A stretch of 64,000 nt of DNA from Synaphobranchus kaupii (taxonomy: Eukaryota; Chordata; Actinopteri; Anguilliformes; Synaphobranchidae). Shown in pieces: positions 46,100-57,917 of the stretch. The notes below the pieces were generated by a model that was not told the origin of the DNA, made no database searches, and was given only the letters and a program-made list of their open reading frames with translations. The translations under genes and the position numbers were made by a program. Each line of letters opens with the position of its first letter. Position 1 is the first letter of the stretch. Where the stretch lies: contig CM056380.1 in NCBI GenBank assembly GCA_029718625.1, positions 40,325,569 through 40,389,568 of the forward strand. Reading direction: 5' to 3'.

Positions 46100-47430
46100 A
46101 CTTGCACATTACATTGACTTTATTCTGATATACACTGAATAGACTGAATAGGCTAAAACCCCAGTTATGAGTCACCATTCCTGTATTATTATTATTATAG
46201 ATATTCCTCTATTAAATGGAGTATTGACCAATGAGAACACTTTTTTCAGAATATAGTACCTCCTAACTGGAAATACTTAGACCTGTACATTCCATTTTGC
46301 TTCATAATTAACTTTATAAAGCAAAATAAAGCAAACTCAAAAATCTTTATTTATATATTTATCTGTCCATTTATTTAATAAACAATGTCTTGGTCAGGAA
46401 AACGCAATAAAATAAATTTAATCCTCAATTTCATCCGTCAACAAAAAAGGCTGAGTATTTCGAAGAGACATGCCCCTAGTGGCGGCAGTCTGGAACAATC
46501 AAGTTTAACTTTGCCAATAATTCTCAGAGAATGCATCCCTGTGGGTGTTAAATCCCAAAAGTCAAGTACAAGAGTTACGATAACCCGAGGCCGCAACACA
46601 TCACAAAAGAAGTAAACGTCGAATTTCAATAATAAAACTAAGTTTATTACACAAAATAAGACAAAATAAACACACAACACTTTACCTCATGAAGGTTGAA
46701 AGGATAGACAGGATAGGCAGGCCAGACCTAAGCCACTCCTAGACTAAAACCACGTATCTACCATCTCTAACCGAGGCGACTGAAAAGGAGGGAGTCTTCC
46801 GGGTAACTACATCCGCGCTCCGGCCTCAACCTGAATCCAGCTAAAAAGATGTATCAGAAAAAAGAAACTGCCAATCCACCTTCAAACTACAACAAGAAAA
46901 TGCATCAACAGAGAAACGTGCGGCAGAGGAACACACAACGGCTATGGAATGGCCCACAAAAATGCAAACATCCCAGATCAGCACAGCGATCAGGCTTTCA
47001 TTCATTTGGGCTGTCAGGTGGGCACAGGTGCACATCGTCAGCAATCAGGTCCTTGTTCAGCTTCACCTACAGCACACACAGGCATGTCGGGGTGTGTGTG
47101 TGTGTGTATATGTGTGTAATGCACAGACTATATAAAACAAGGCAGCATCACAGTCGGTGACTGGCACAAGCTCTTAAAATTGTGTTATTTTCCGAAGCGG
47201 CTTGTGATGGGGACCTTCTTTTGGCTCCATTCATTTGGCATGTTCGTATGGTTGGCCATCGGGGCCAAAATATGCAAGAAAATGCATCTCTGGACATTGA
47301 TTTGCACATCTGGAGACTTCAATATTTGTTCATTTTCTTCTGAGTAAGTTGCAAGTACTGCAATAGCACCACCAGGTGGCCATGACTATCAAGCACATTT
47401 TTCTACAAATCAACAAAATGGAAGATAGTA
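46100..47430. other. ikbkg intron 1, no recognisable gene
   Basis: AT-rich sequence with a short GT tract near 47090-47118. A TATA-like ACTATATAAAACAAGG at about 47128 stands alone without a recognisable transcription unit. No conserved peptide is seen. Confidence 0.45.
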
Positions 47431-47432
47431 TA

Positions 47433-47695
47433 CAGTGCTTCCGGAAAGTATTCACAGCGCTTCACTTTTTCCACATTTTGTTCTGTTACAGCCTTATTCC
47501 AAAATTGATTAAATTCATTTTTCCCTCAAAATTCTACACACAACACCCCATAATGACAATGTGAAAAAAGTTTTTTTGAGATTTTTGCAAATTTATTAAA
47601 AATAAAAAAATAAATTTTCTCATTTACATAAGTATTCATACCTTTTGCTTTAACGTATTTTTAAAGTATCATATTTCATATTTGGTCGCATATCC
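47433..47695. mobile_element. one-ended Tc1-like fragment (family C)
   Basis: It begins after a TA with CAGTGCTTCCGGAAAGTATT, a fish Tc1 terminal repeat. It continues with the usual AT-rich subterminal sequence (CCCCATAATGACAATGTGAA). No opposite end or transposase follows, so it is truncated. Confidence 0.75.
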
Positions 47696-47799
47696 TTTAC
47701 ATGCTGTTACTTCCTGAAGTCTGTGACCATCAACATCAAAAAACTGTCGATATCTTATTTTCAGGTACTGTTACAAGCGATACTATAACCTCTCTGCAT

Positions 47800-47990
47800 T
47801 TGAATGGATCTCTATGGAAATTGGGGGGTGAGACTAGATTCAGCTGTAAATTACACTGGTACAGTATGGAACACATGGCTGGCTAAATGGCTGTAAGTTA
47901 TCAAGGGTCTGAGCTATCAAACAAGCCCCAAACCATCACTCTGTTGCCAGATATGGAGCAGATGTGGATGGATCACTTTAAGGGTTGTTA
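47800..47990. repeat. dispersed repeat, copy 1 of an unclassified family
   Basis: About 185 bases here match 57592-57766 on the same strand. Shared strings include AATTGGGGGG, CAAGGGTCTGAG, AAACCATCAC and GATGGATCACT. No inverted ends or target duplications are evident. Confidence 0.75.
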
Positions 47991-48145
47991 ATTTTGTGGC
48001 AGCAAATCAGGTGAAATAAAGCATTCGTAGTCAGCAGCATGCAGTCAGTTTCACACATCCAGCCTTTCAAAATCAGAACACAGTTGTGTTTGAATTAGAT
48101 AAATGGCCAGCAACATATAGCTAAATTAGCCCATATTAATTACAT

Positions 48146-48765
48146 TTGAATGCAACACACAGCAGCTACAGCACACTGCAGCTACAACACACTGCAGCTA
48201 CAACACACTGCAGCTACAGCACACTGCAGCTACAACACACTGCAGCTACAACACACTACAATACACTGCAGCTACAATACACTGTAGCTACAACACACAG
48301 CAGCTACAACATACTGCAGCTACAACACACTGCAGCTACAACACACTGGAGCTACAAGACACTGCAGCTACAATACACTGCAGCTACAGCACACAGCAGC
48401 TACAACATACTGCAGCTACAACACACTGGAGCTACAATACACTGTAGCTACAAGACACTGCAGCTACAACACACTGGAGCTACAAGACACTGCAGCTACA
48501 ATACACTGCAGCTACAGCACACAGCAGCTACAACATACTGCAGCTACAACACACTGTAGCTACAATACACTGTAGCTACAACACACTGCAGCTACAACAC
48601 ACTGGAGCTACAAGACACTGCAGCTACAATACACTCGAGCAACAACACAATGCGACATTGCAGCTACAAGACACTGCAACTACAATACACTGCAGCTACA
48701 ACACACTGCAACTACAATACACAGCAGCTACAAGACACTGCAGCTACAACACACAGCAGCTACAT
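48146..48765. repeat. irregular 16-bp minisatellite (CAGCTACAACACACTG)
   Basis: About 38 imperfect copies with variants CAGCTACAATACACTG, GAGCTACAAGACACTG and CAGCTACAACATACTG. An (HTAAT)-type open frame exists but is not coding. Confidence 0.93.
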
Positions 48766-48769
48766 GCCT

Positions 48770-49270
48770 TAATGTTCGTTTGAAGTAGGCTAGCTAGATC
48801 TATCGGAGCCAGGTTAAAAGTGTAGCCTAAACGGTCCAGTGACTCATGCACACACATGAAGTGTGTAATACAGTAAACACAATTAACGATAGATGGGACA
48901 GAAACACTTATGAGAGAAACACTTATGAGAGCTATTTTAGGATAATAATAAACCGCTAGCAAGCTCAATTTAAGATTTAACCCTGGATGTTTTGTATGAC
49001 GAAGCTGACACTTTCAAATAGCCTACATTAACATTTCTCAGTTTGCATAACAGAATAGAATCTGGCTGTCGATAGACTTTTTGAAGCAATGCCTTAATGT
49101 TCGCTTAAAGTACCGGAGCCATGTTAAAAGTTTAAACGATCCAGTGACTCATTTGCGGTCTTTTCATTTATTTTAAGAGAGGATTTCATTTCTTTCCAGC
49201 AGTCCAACACAACCGATCCAATCCAACGTTTAACCTGGCACAATATAGCCTATTGTAGGCTACTACCAGG
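48770..49270. other. ikbkg intron 1, partial local duplication
   Basis: Sequences near 48766-48845 and 49090-49150 share GCCTTAATGTTCG, GGAGCCA and CCAGTGACTCAT. This indicates an old duplication of about 80 bases. No gene is seen. Confidence 0.45.
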
Positions 49271-49277
49271 TTTGCAG

Positions 49278-49476
49278 AGGTGGAAATTCCAGGGGTCAGA
49301 AAGTAAAAGTCCTGCCGTGTTTCTTCCACCCATGAACTCACGATTTCACTAATTAGCCTAGTTAGCTCCTACCTCTTGGCTGAAGAATTGTGATAATTAG
49401 CAAATCCAGGTGATTGGAACAAATGATTGGGGAGGACTTTCATTTTCTGAACCTGTATTTTCCACCTCGCAGGTTT
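49278..49476. mobile_element. MITE copy 1 with AGGTGGAAAT-type inverted ends
   Basis: The left end AGAGGTGGAAATTCCAGG and AGAAAGTAAAAGTCCT is mirrored at the right end (AGGACTTTCATTTTCTG, TTTTCCACCTC). It matches the copy at 54966-55166 throughout. It is non-coding, about 0.2 kb. Confidence 0.8.
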
Positions 49477-49479
49477 GAC

Positions 49480-51208
49480 CTATAGCCTACACAGCGTAGC
49501 ACTGGCTAGCTAGCTCCATTTCTTTCATAGAACAAGAATACTTTATAACACTGCTCAGATTCTTCATCATTTCATCCGTTAAAACTTAGGAGTGCCCTTA
49601 GAGCATAGTATCAAGCATAGACTGTTACCCATCCCTTTGCTATGCTCCCCCTAGTGTTCATTAAGTGCTACTGCACTAAACCTGTATGAGGTCCACCCTG
49701 CTTGCTTTGATTGATAGGAGGACCATACCCCCTCATTTACATAGATAGTTTGAAAACGAAAACGAAAACAAAAATGAAAATGAAAATGAAAACAAAGTTT
49801 TTAATTTTAATTTTAATTTTGGGCTGAATAATCCTCCATTTTCATTTTCCATTTTCATTTTGGGCTGAATAATCCTCCATAGTTAAAGACCAATAAACAT
49901 GCACCAATAAATAAAAATACATATTCACTTAAAGCATTTAGCTTATAAACAAACATGACTACAGAACACATTAGTGTACTTCATTAATTTCAATAGCGAA
50001 TAGCCACTAGTCACACCAGTGCCACACAGTAAATATCGAATTTATGTAAATCATTGGATGGGCGACATTAATCAAGATATAAAACTGATTAGAGGGAGAA
50101 CAATTTCCACTTCCTACCTTTCTGAATCAGAACAAAGTTGAGGCTTAACCTTGACCTAAGAGGGTACCTGACAATTACTGTAACAGAACAGAACAGCGCC
50201 CTCTAGTGGTTCCTATATGTACAATGTTAAAACTCCACCCTCCATGTACAATGTTAAAACTCACTCTGGTGCAATCGAAGTACAAAACAAATGTGGGCAA
50301 TTGGAGCACTCTGGAGCCCCGTCTTTAGGCTTTATCTGCTTTCCTTTGTCAATTGTTGTAACATCACACTACAGTGATTTTGGGAGGACAAACTAAAAAT
50401 AAAAAATAAAGTACATAAACAAAAAAACCTATCGATACCAACATCACAATACATTACTACCACTAGGCCTATGCGTATTCATTTGTATAATCTGGATTCA
50501 CAAAAATCATAAGTCCAATGTCCATAATTATAGCCCTCTATAATATGTGGAATTCTCATTTTCAAACCATAATTCATACACTCAATTTACTCTATACTAA
50601 CTTGAATTATAATTTGACAGTACAAATTACGAATACATTTGCAGAATGGAAAACAGTATTGGGGTTTCAGAGTGGAGACTCAATGTTAATACAGATAGAT
50701 AACTTGTGCTCAAATGCAATTGAACACATTGCAGCAGTGTACTACAAATTATGAAACTTGTATTAAAACATTATGCTTTCTAACATTTTACATCAAGATG
50801 ATTACATATGCTACTGTAGAGAACAAAAAACCTCCAGAAGGCGTATAACGGGAATAATTATGATTGGCAAATATGGCATTTAATACTGATAATATGATGG
50901 AACATACGACAATAGATAATCAGTAGCCTATACTGACCCTACAGAGGCTATGGCATATTGCATATAATGAATAACAGTATCATTCAGCTTAGCTGAACAT
51001 GGGGTGTCTCTGCGAGATAACTCTATTGACTGCATATTATTTAGCATTTAGCTTGATAGGCTATCTAGCTTGTCTTGCTGCTGTTTTAGCTATCAGCTGC
51101 CACCTATTATTGGCCATTATTAATGCTTGAAAGAGGCAATACAATAAACATATACTCCAGTTTACCCGCCCTACTATAACAACGGCGCAAACTACAGCCA
51201 GAGAGGTA
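49480..51208. other. ikbkg intron 1, AT-rich, no gene recognised
   Basis: Bases 49750-49885 contain (GAAAAC)n/(GAAAAT)n runs and a twice-repeated TTTTGGGCTGAATAATCCTC. A 30-bp block containing TGTACAATGTTAAAACTC is duplicated near 50216-50262. Nothing else is recognised. Confidence 0.45.
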
Positions 51209-52704
51209 CAGTGCAGTCCAAGCATGTGAAAAAGTAAGTACACCCTCAAACGGTAGTGTTTTTTTGACACATCTGGACACAAGTTTAATTTATTTCAACC
51301 ATATTGATTTATTAAGGTAAACTAATTCAACAAATGATGCTAAAAAAAAGTAGACTTTGGAATCACTTAAGCAATTGAAATGAAGTGGATCGCTTAAGCA
51401 ATTGGAAGTTCTCTGCTTACATAAAAACAGACAATTGGTCTGCTTTGGACCTAACCATGGAGGTGTGTGCCAACATATCATGCCGAGGTCAAAAGGAGCT
51501 AGCCGGAGCCCTGAGAAAGAAGGATTATTGATTCTCATGAGACTGGGAGGGGTTACAAAACCATTTCAAAGCAGTTTGAAGTACATCATTCAACTGTTCG
51601 ACACATCATATCCAAATGGAGAAAATTCCACATCACCGGAAATCTACGCAGGACAGGCGGTCAGACCAAATTCACCCCAAGAGCTGACTGAAAGATGCTC
51701 CTAGAAGTCTCCAAGAACCCAAGGATAACATCTAAGGACCTACAGACTTCACTTTCCACAGTTAACGTAAAAGTGCATGAGTCAACAATCAGAAATAGAT
51801 GCACAAACTTGGCCTACATGGGAGGATAGGAAGGAAGAAGCCCCTGCTCTCCAAAAAGAATATAAAAGAACTTTGCCCAACAACATCTGGATAAAGTTCA
51901 AAACTACTGGAAAAATGTTCACTGGACTGATGAGTTAAAGTTGGAGTTGTTTGGGCGCAATTCAAAACGTCATGTTTGGTGAAGATGCAACACTGCCTTT
52001 GAGCAGAAGCACCTCATTCCAACGGTGAAACATGGTGGAGGGGGCGTTATGGTTTGGGGCTGCTTTGCTGCCTCAGGGCCTGGTAAACTTACCATAATAG
52101 ATTCAACCATGAATTTAACTTTATACCAGACCATTCTTGAGGAGAATGTGAGGCCATCAGTTCAGATGCTGAAGCTGAAAAGGTCCTGGATCCTCCAACA
52201 AGATAATGATCCTCAATATACAAGCAAATCTACTACAGAATGGTACAGAAAGTAAAAATGGAGGGTTACGAAACGGCCAAGTCAAAGTCCAGACCTCAAT
52301 CCTATCAAAATGCTTTGGGGGGGACTTGAAATTCAAGGGCTGCGCATTCAAGGAAGCCCTCTAACATCACACAATTAAAGCAGTACTACAAAGAAGAATG
52401 CCTAAAAATTCCTCCCAGTCAATATAAGAGACTTATAGTCAATTACAAGAAACACCTAGAAGAGGTTATTGCTGTCAAAGGGGCCAGTTATTGAAGCCAG
52501 AGATGTACTTACTTTTTCATCACAGGATAATTGCACTTCTGATTTCTGATACATAAATCATTTAAAAGCAACATTTCTTTGTGTCCTAAAATAGACAACC
52601 TTTTAACAGTAAAAAGCATTGGAATAAGGATCAAATATCCATGTGTCCAAATATGTCTAAGAAGAGAACTTATCTGAGGGTGTACTTATTTTTTCACATG
52701 ACTG
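51209..52704 (+). mobile_element. Tc1/mariner element D, dead
   Basis: The inverted ends contain CATGTGAAAAAGTAAGTACA and TGTACTTATTTTTTCACATG, and both outer borders are TA. The transposase on the plus strand is broken by many stops. Confidence 0.88.
51481..52495 (+). pseudogene. Tc1-like transposase pseudogene (element D)
   Basis: Readable parts include WTDELKLELFGRNSKRHVW (first aspartate block), [37 protein letters not shown] (second block, with PQYT instead of PKHT) and [14 protein letters not shown]. In the last, the expected catalytic glutamate after PI is replaced by lysine. In-frame stops and shifts occur throughout. Confidence 0.85.
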
Positions 52705-52705
52705 T

Positions 52706-53340
52706 ATTTGGACAGTGGCACATTGGATTTGAAATAGAACAGTGAGGTTAAAGTGCAGGCTTTAATTTGAGGGTATTTACATCCATATCGGGTGAACCCC
52801 CCCTCCCTTTTTAGGGGACAAAACGTAATTGCACGATTGGCTGTTTCTTTGGCAGGTGTGTTTCGTTTCATCGTTACTTGATGCACAAGAGAGCTAACAA
52901 ATGGTGTAGGGTAGATTCCAGGTGTGACATTTTCACTTGGAGTCTGTTGTTTTCTCTCAACATGAGGACCAAAGAAGTGTCAATGCCAGGAAAGCAGGCC
53001 ATCATGAGGCTGAAAAATCTGAATAAATCAGAACATAGCCAGGCATCGAAATCAACTAGTTGGTACGTTGTTAAGAAGCAAGAACGCACTGGTGAGCTCA
53101 GGAATCATCCTGGCTGACCATGGAAGACCAGTGTCGTGGATGAAAGGATACTTGGAATGGTGAAGAAAAACCCCTTTATAACTGTTGAGCAGATCAAAAA
53201 AACCTGTATATTTCTGTAACAAAGTGTTATGGACAGATAAGACAAAGATCAGCCTGTACCAGAGTGATGGAAAGAGAAAGGTGTGGAGAAAAAGGAACAG
53301 CTCGTGATCCAACCAACTGCCCGATGCTATGGGCAGATTA
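52706..53340 (+). pseudogene. second mariner/Tc1 remnant abutting element D
   Basis: It shows degraded transposase pieces: MRTKEVSMPGKQAIMRLKNL at 52963, KKQERTGELRNHPG, GMVKKNPFITVEQIKKT, then VLWTDKTKISLYQSDGKRKV with WRKKGTARDPTN. The region between the DNA-binding and catalytic parts is shortened and the second half is missing. It is a different Tc1 family from the neighbouring element. Confidence 0.7.
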
Positions 53341-53344
53341 AACA

Positions 53345-54180
53345 AAAGTGCACGTTATTTGAATAAATGTAAGAAAGCACGAATCCTTAGTTATCTATCC
53401 TTAGTTTCTGCGAAAAAAATGTGAACGTTTAGTTACAACTTGGCATCGTTTTGATATCAATTTCCTAAGCAAAAGGATTTTTAGGAATTATTTTTACAGA
53501 TGTAACTTCTAGATTGATGCAAATATGATTGTAATGTTACAAAGCTATTTAGTTAAAGATATGAGTCAGTCTACAGTGCTGTATTCAAAGACGGACACTG
53601 CAGTGCCGCTGTGACAGCCACATTCACAGGCACCGGCTTGGGCCTTACAGTTCACTGTTGTACAGAGAAACATGTCAGCGACCGATCAGTATAATGTTCA
53701 CTGAATATTAACATAGCCATGACACGTTACTAACGTTGTCATGATTCCAAACAGTATTCGCTAGCTAGAAAGGACTTCAAACAGACTAAATTATTTGGTA
53801 ATTAGTTAACAGTTAACTAGCGTTATAGTGGACAGTGTTCTTGAGTTGATAGCTAACATACTGTAGCTACCTAGCCAACACAACATTAGGTGACAATCAT
53901 GACATTTTAATAGGAATTGCCGAGCTACCGGTTCCTTCTAGGCAGCTAACCTTTCACTAGCTAGCTAGACACATCATTAGCTTGCTAACTAATTAGCCAA
54001 CTGCTACGACAGATTTCACTCGTTTGACAGTGTAACGTTACTGTCCTGTCACTGCTTGCAATACACCTAGCCTAGGTGGATAGATTATCCAGCATTGCAA
54101 AGCGAGAATCACATCGACGACACACATTATCACAAAAATGAATATAGAATTGGCAGGCTGGCCGAGTTGTCCAAACATAC
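53345..54180. other. ikbkg intron 1, 5' end
   Basis: Unique sequence with many GCTAGC and AACGTTA motifs. No conserved exon is visible. Confidence 0.45.
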
Positions 54181-54420
54181 CTGTTCTCGGCGCGTTAGTT
54201 AATTTAGAAACGTTAGCAAAATAACGGAATCGGGTGCTGTGTCCAAAGCCCAGTCAGGCGATCTATACCGGCGTTGTTGTTAATGTAAACGCAACTGGAA
54301 CAGCAAAGCAAAACTGTCAAAAATATAAATAACGTTAGCTATCGAGCTGTCAACCAGCAAACTACGGGTATTTACAACACTGCATATCTCGCTCTTTGCA
54401 GCAGGAATTCCCCTTGGCTT
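54181..54420 (-). other. ikbkg: probable ikbkg 5' non-coding exon (5' limit uncertain)
   Basis: The coding exon at 42342-42532 starts with an acceptor only four bases before its ATG, so an upstream non-coding exon must exist. Reading the minus strand, the sequence around 54180 gives a near-perfect donor (GAGAACAG then GTATGTTT). The DNA on its 5' side is richer in CpG than the rest of the intron and resembles a promoter-proximal region. Mammalian IKBKG also begins with non-coding exons. The transcription start and upper boundary are guesses; the first intron would be about 11.6 kb. Confidence 0.4.
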
Positions 54421-54620
54421 CCTACTTCCGCAGTCAAGAGCGAGACTTCCCATCTAGACGTTACGCAGACTCACAAAACTCTGACGCAGACCACAGAACT
54501 GTGCGCAGACTTCTAGGTCCGATTGTAGCTAAAGCAGAAATCTCTGGCTAAAGTCGTCTCGTCAACTAAGCAGTTCTGTGCAACAACAACAGCACACCAT
54601 CGTATTTTTTCTATAACGTT
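54300..54620 (-). promoter_or_regulatory. probable ikbkg promoter region
   Basis: This lies upstream of the probable first exon and has more CpG dinucleotides than the neighbouring introns. It has short repeats of ACGCAGAC and no TATA box at an obvious place, as expected for a housekeeping promoter. The exact start site cannot be read from the sequence. Confidence 0.3.
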
Positions 54621-54965
54621 TCGCCCTCAATGTATTGGTGCATTATCGCCACCTACCGCGCTGGGGTATATTGCCATACATAATAAAATAAAAATACTCA
54701 AATAAACCAGGTCTGATAAATCAATTTGCAGCATTGTCAGTTCTGCTGCAAGTTCAAAATTAAATGTTTTCAATGTAGGGTTTTTAGTCACGTCACTTCT
54801 GAAATCTAAAAATATTAAATGTGCTTTCCATTTCGTCCACGAAACTTCTTATTTCTCAGCCTCATCATGGAATGGCTTCCTTAACTTTCATTGGCACAAC
54901 TCTGGTCCACATGTTGACAACCACCAACAGTGTTGGGCAGTAACGAGTTATTAGTAATATTGCTG

Positions 54966-55166
54966 TAATAATCAGAGGTGGAAATCCAGGAGACAGAAAG
55001 TAAAAGTCCTACCATGTGTTTCTTCCACCCATGAACTCAGCCAGCTGATTTCACTCATTAGTTCGACCTCCTCGCTGAAGAATTATGTTAATTTGCAAAT
55101 CCAGGTGTTTGTAGCAAAATACTGGGGAGGACTTTTACTTTATGTCCCCTGGATTTCCACCTCTCA
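54966..55166. mobile_element. MITE copy 2 with AGGTGGAAAT-type inverted ends
   Basis: The ends CAGAGGTGGAAATCCAGG and CCTGGATTTCCACCTCT are near-perfect inverse copies, and AGAAAGTAAAAGTCCTAC is mirrored by AGGACTTTTACTTT. The interior matches the copy at 49278-49476. Confidence 0.85.
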
Positions 55167-55169
55167 CGG

Positions 55170-56361
55170 AGTAATATGTAACGTATTTAGTTACTATTAG
55201 AAGTAGTAACGAGTCGTGTGTAGTATAGACTATTGCTTTTATTTTAAAGTAGGCCTAGCCTAACGAGCCCAACTCTGACCAATAACAGACTCCAAAAGCC
55301 ATCAAAAAGCGTAGCCTAGATACTGAAAGCACTATTATGCACTAAGGAAGCAATTGAACGCACCTGAACAAAAATAGGCCTACATTGATTTGAAATAGTC
55401 GACATGGTGAGCGACAGTTTAAAAACATAAAACTCCGTTCGAGTAAAGAGGGGAAATAATTAGTTAAAATTCATAGACGTGGGAAATAATCATTTCCGTT
55501 GGGAATATGAGGACGGCAATGGGCCCATGATGTTAATCGGTGGAATGAAATACACCTGTGTTGGTGACAAGGACCACTTCCATTGCTGCTGAAAGATTAC
55601 ATTGGATAAAGTTACTGACAACGAAGCCCACATCTTGCTGCCCCACAGTTTCAGCAGATTTCATTTCAGCGTCTTTCGTCATAACAGGTGTGCAGGCCGA
55701 TAACGTAAGTCCGTTTTGAAAAGTAGCCTAGCCGACTACAATGCATTCACTAGCCGAATGTTCTTGCTGTTGGCTCCGTGTCCGTAGCAATTACCGCAAC
55801 TTTTCTTTCATTTTATTAGTTTTGGCGTTGTTAGTTGTTAGGCTAATTGTGCGGATACCCGCTGCTTAATCTGCATTAAGCAGGACCACATTTAAGTAGG
55901 CCCTACGCCTTCTAGACCGCACTTTTGATATTTGATTGAGGCGTCGCACAACCATGGCTGGCGAGGGAGAATTGCGGTTCATTTGTATCAAACGCACACA
56001 GGCTGATTGAAATCCCCCAGTAACCGAAGCAATTTATGAGGCCACAGTGTTGAAGCCGATCACTTCTCTCAGAAATAAAGGTAGCCTACACCGGAGGTGC
56101 ATGTTTAAGGTAGCTACAGATTCCCCAAATCTAACCTGTAAGCTACAATAATGTTCTGTGTGGGTACAAGCTACCTTTCAAGCAAAAATGATCCAAATTA
56201 AGTATTTCTGGCTCGGGGTACAATTTTATGTAGCCTACCCATATGGTACCACCTCAGTGACATGTGTTTTTACCTTTTTAGGCACATTTTGTACCTTTAT
56301 CTGAGCGTTTGAAACGCTCGGCGCGCTCGATTAATGGATCCCGGTCGGTAGGTTTCACTCG
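55170..56361. other. intergenic region, possible galnt6 5' leader
   Basis: The galnt6 coding exon begins with an acceptor, so a 5' non-coding exon must exist. A good donor context (GATAACGTAAGTCC, with GT at 55705) on the plus strand makes about 55620-55704 a candidate. The evidence is only this donor and its location. The rest is unique. Confidence 0.25.
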
Positions 56362-56369
56362 ATTTAAAC

Positions 56370-57074
56370 CAGTGGTTCTCAACCCTGGTCCTGGGGACCC
56401 CCTGTGTATGCTGGTTTTCGTTCCAACCACAATTGCAATACCAGAATTTTAACAAGCTGTTCATTTTTCTTAATTAGGGATTTTTAATGTTTAGAGGGAT
56501 TATTTACCCTATTAAGCCACATTATGTTAGCAATAGTTATGCATGCCATGAAGAATAAAAGTCCAATATTCACATTGTGCTATATTGCAAACAATTAAAA
56601 AGAGGTAAAACATTTTTTTTAACTGATCAAATTAAAGACTGAGGCGAATCAATAGGCTCATAATTGTTGAAATTGTCGACACATGGCCACTAAAACTAAG
56701 TGTTTGGTAAATAATGAAGAATTCAAAGAAAGCAAATGATAACGAGCCAAACCTGCATTGTGTTAAGTTTAAGGAAAAAATTATGAAGGAACTTAAACTT
56801 GTATTCAATTACCTAATTAGGAGCCTATTCACCTCAGTTACCTCTTCATTGTAGATGTTTGCAATATAACACAATAAGCATAATGAACATGGGATTTGTA
56901 TTCTTCATGGCATGCATAGCTATTGCTAACATAATGTGGCTTCAATATTCCCTCTAAACATTAAATACAATTAAGAAAAATTAACAGCTTGTTAAAATTC
57001 CTGTATTGCAATTGTGGTTGGAAGGAAAACCAGCATACACAGGGGGTCCCCAGGACCAGGGTTGAGAACCCCTG
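56370..57074. mobile_element. hAT-type foldback element with about 250-bp inverted ends
   Basis: The ends are CAGTGGTTCTCAACCCTGGT and its inverse, flanked by the 8-bp duplication ATTTAAAC (56362-56369 and 57075-57082). The inverted arms are long, covering blocks such as GCATGCCATGAAGAATA and its reverse complement. The short middle has no coding capacity. Such arms would form a strong hairpin in RNA. Confidence 0.92.
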
Positions 57075-57082
57075 ATTTAAAC

Positions 57083-57590
57083 GGTGATTGCTAGTTGCCA
57101 TTGAAGCAGAGGGCGGTCCTCTGCGCTTGCGGGGAATTTATGAGTTATGATTAATCTAATTGTATCAAAACTACTTTAAAATTTCTTGCTAATTATTTAA
57201 TATTTTGTTCTATGTGGTCTGAAGCAGCCTACATGCCAATTTACAGAGTGGGATCTCTTGTATTTTTATTCTATAGTACTATTACAAGGGGTGATTGACT
57301 AGTTAAAGCAGGGGTGCACCAGCCCAGTCCTGGTTTTTGTTTGCAACCGATTACCTTAGTTTTAGTTAAAACATAAAAGTTTACTGACAAAAGCATCGCC
57401 CATGGCAGATGGACACTAGTTGAAGTCTAGTCTACCACTTCTGCGTTTTTCCAGTCACCTGGCTCCCCGTGACTTCAGCTGGCACTTGCGCGAGTGATTC
57501 TTGTGTTTTTGACGATACTTCTTGAGTCAAACTTTAACTTTGTTTTAACGAGTGCTGCACCACAAAGGCAGACGACAAACACGTGCTGTA
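57083..57590. other. intergenic or galnt6 intron sequence
   Basis: There is a short fragment resembling common fish dispersed repeats (CAGGGGTGCACCAGCCCAGT at 57309). No exon is recognised. Confidence 0.4.
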
Positions 57591-57591
57591 A

Positions 57592-57766
57592 ATTGTCTAT
57601 GGGAATTGGGGGGCGGGACTAGATTTAGCTGTAAATTATGCTGGAACACTAGCATGGTTGGTAAAATGGCTGTAAATCATCAAGGGTCTGAGGTATCAAA
57701 CGAGCCTCAAACCATCACTGCTGCCAGATATGCAGTAGATATGGATGGATCACTCTAAGGGTTGTT
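57592..57766. repeat. dispersed repeat, copy 2 of an unclassified family
   Basis: Matches 47800-47990 on the same strand with about 80-85 percent identity by eye and a few small indels. Both copies lie upstream of unrelated sequence, so this is an interspersed element rather than a local duplication. Confidence 0.75.
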
Positions 57767-57917
57767 TCTCCTGACAAATTGTCCTATTGAACTCTATGGA
57801 TAAATAAGTCAGGAGAAGGTAAATAAGTTGCTGTGCATTTCCAGGTGGGTGGTGCACATATGTTTAGTAACCCCCCGCTATTATCCGTATTCTGCTAATT
57901 AATCTTTGCTCCTCCAG

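Larger units (their letters stand above)
414..54420 (-). other. ikbkg: ikbkg gene span (NEMO / IKK-gamma), 3' end off window
   Basis: NEMO is the non-catalytic scaffold of the IkappaB kinase complex. It binds IKK-alpha/beta through its N-terminal coiled coil and binds polyubiquitin through its C-terminal half, activating canonical NF-kappaB signalling in the cytosol. Nine coding exons on the minus strand join to 395 codons (assuming one base is removed from exon 2313-2466), each with AG acceptor and GT donor. Recognition rests on strings shared with mammalian NEMO: LRERCEEM, FREARALVERL, KAQVTSLLGEL, a QHSV...LRLQ...ALRTER stretch, and EEK/RKLAQLQ across the last junction. The part up to exon 414-483 would be about 139 residues longer than the human counterpart because of four extra exons and a longer second coding exon. 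The ubiquitin-binding UBAN region and zinc finger are not in the window. The introns are mostly minisatellites and transposons. Confidence 0.9.

Noticed and set aside
42383..46117. Open frames of 873-1227 codons on both strands
   Set aside because: They are the 39-bp array; the period is a multiple of three. There is no non-repeat domain except the run into the true ikbkg exon on the minus strand.
46385..46615. 76-codon basic open frame in ikbkg intron 1
   Set aside because: No recognisable domain, no splice context supporting an exon, and short enough to be chance.
47128..47143. TATA-like box
   Set aside because: No transcript, initiator or exon can be linked to it. Single AT-rich matches are expected in this intron.
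48146..48559. 137-codon frame rich in SYNTLQLQHTAAT
   Set aside because: It is the 16-bp irregular array read through, with no other evidence.
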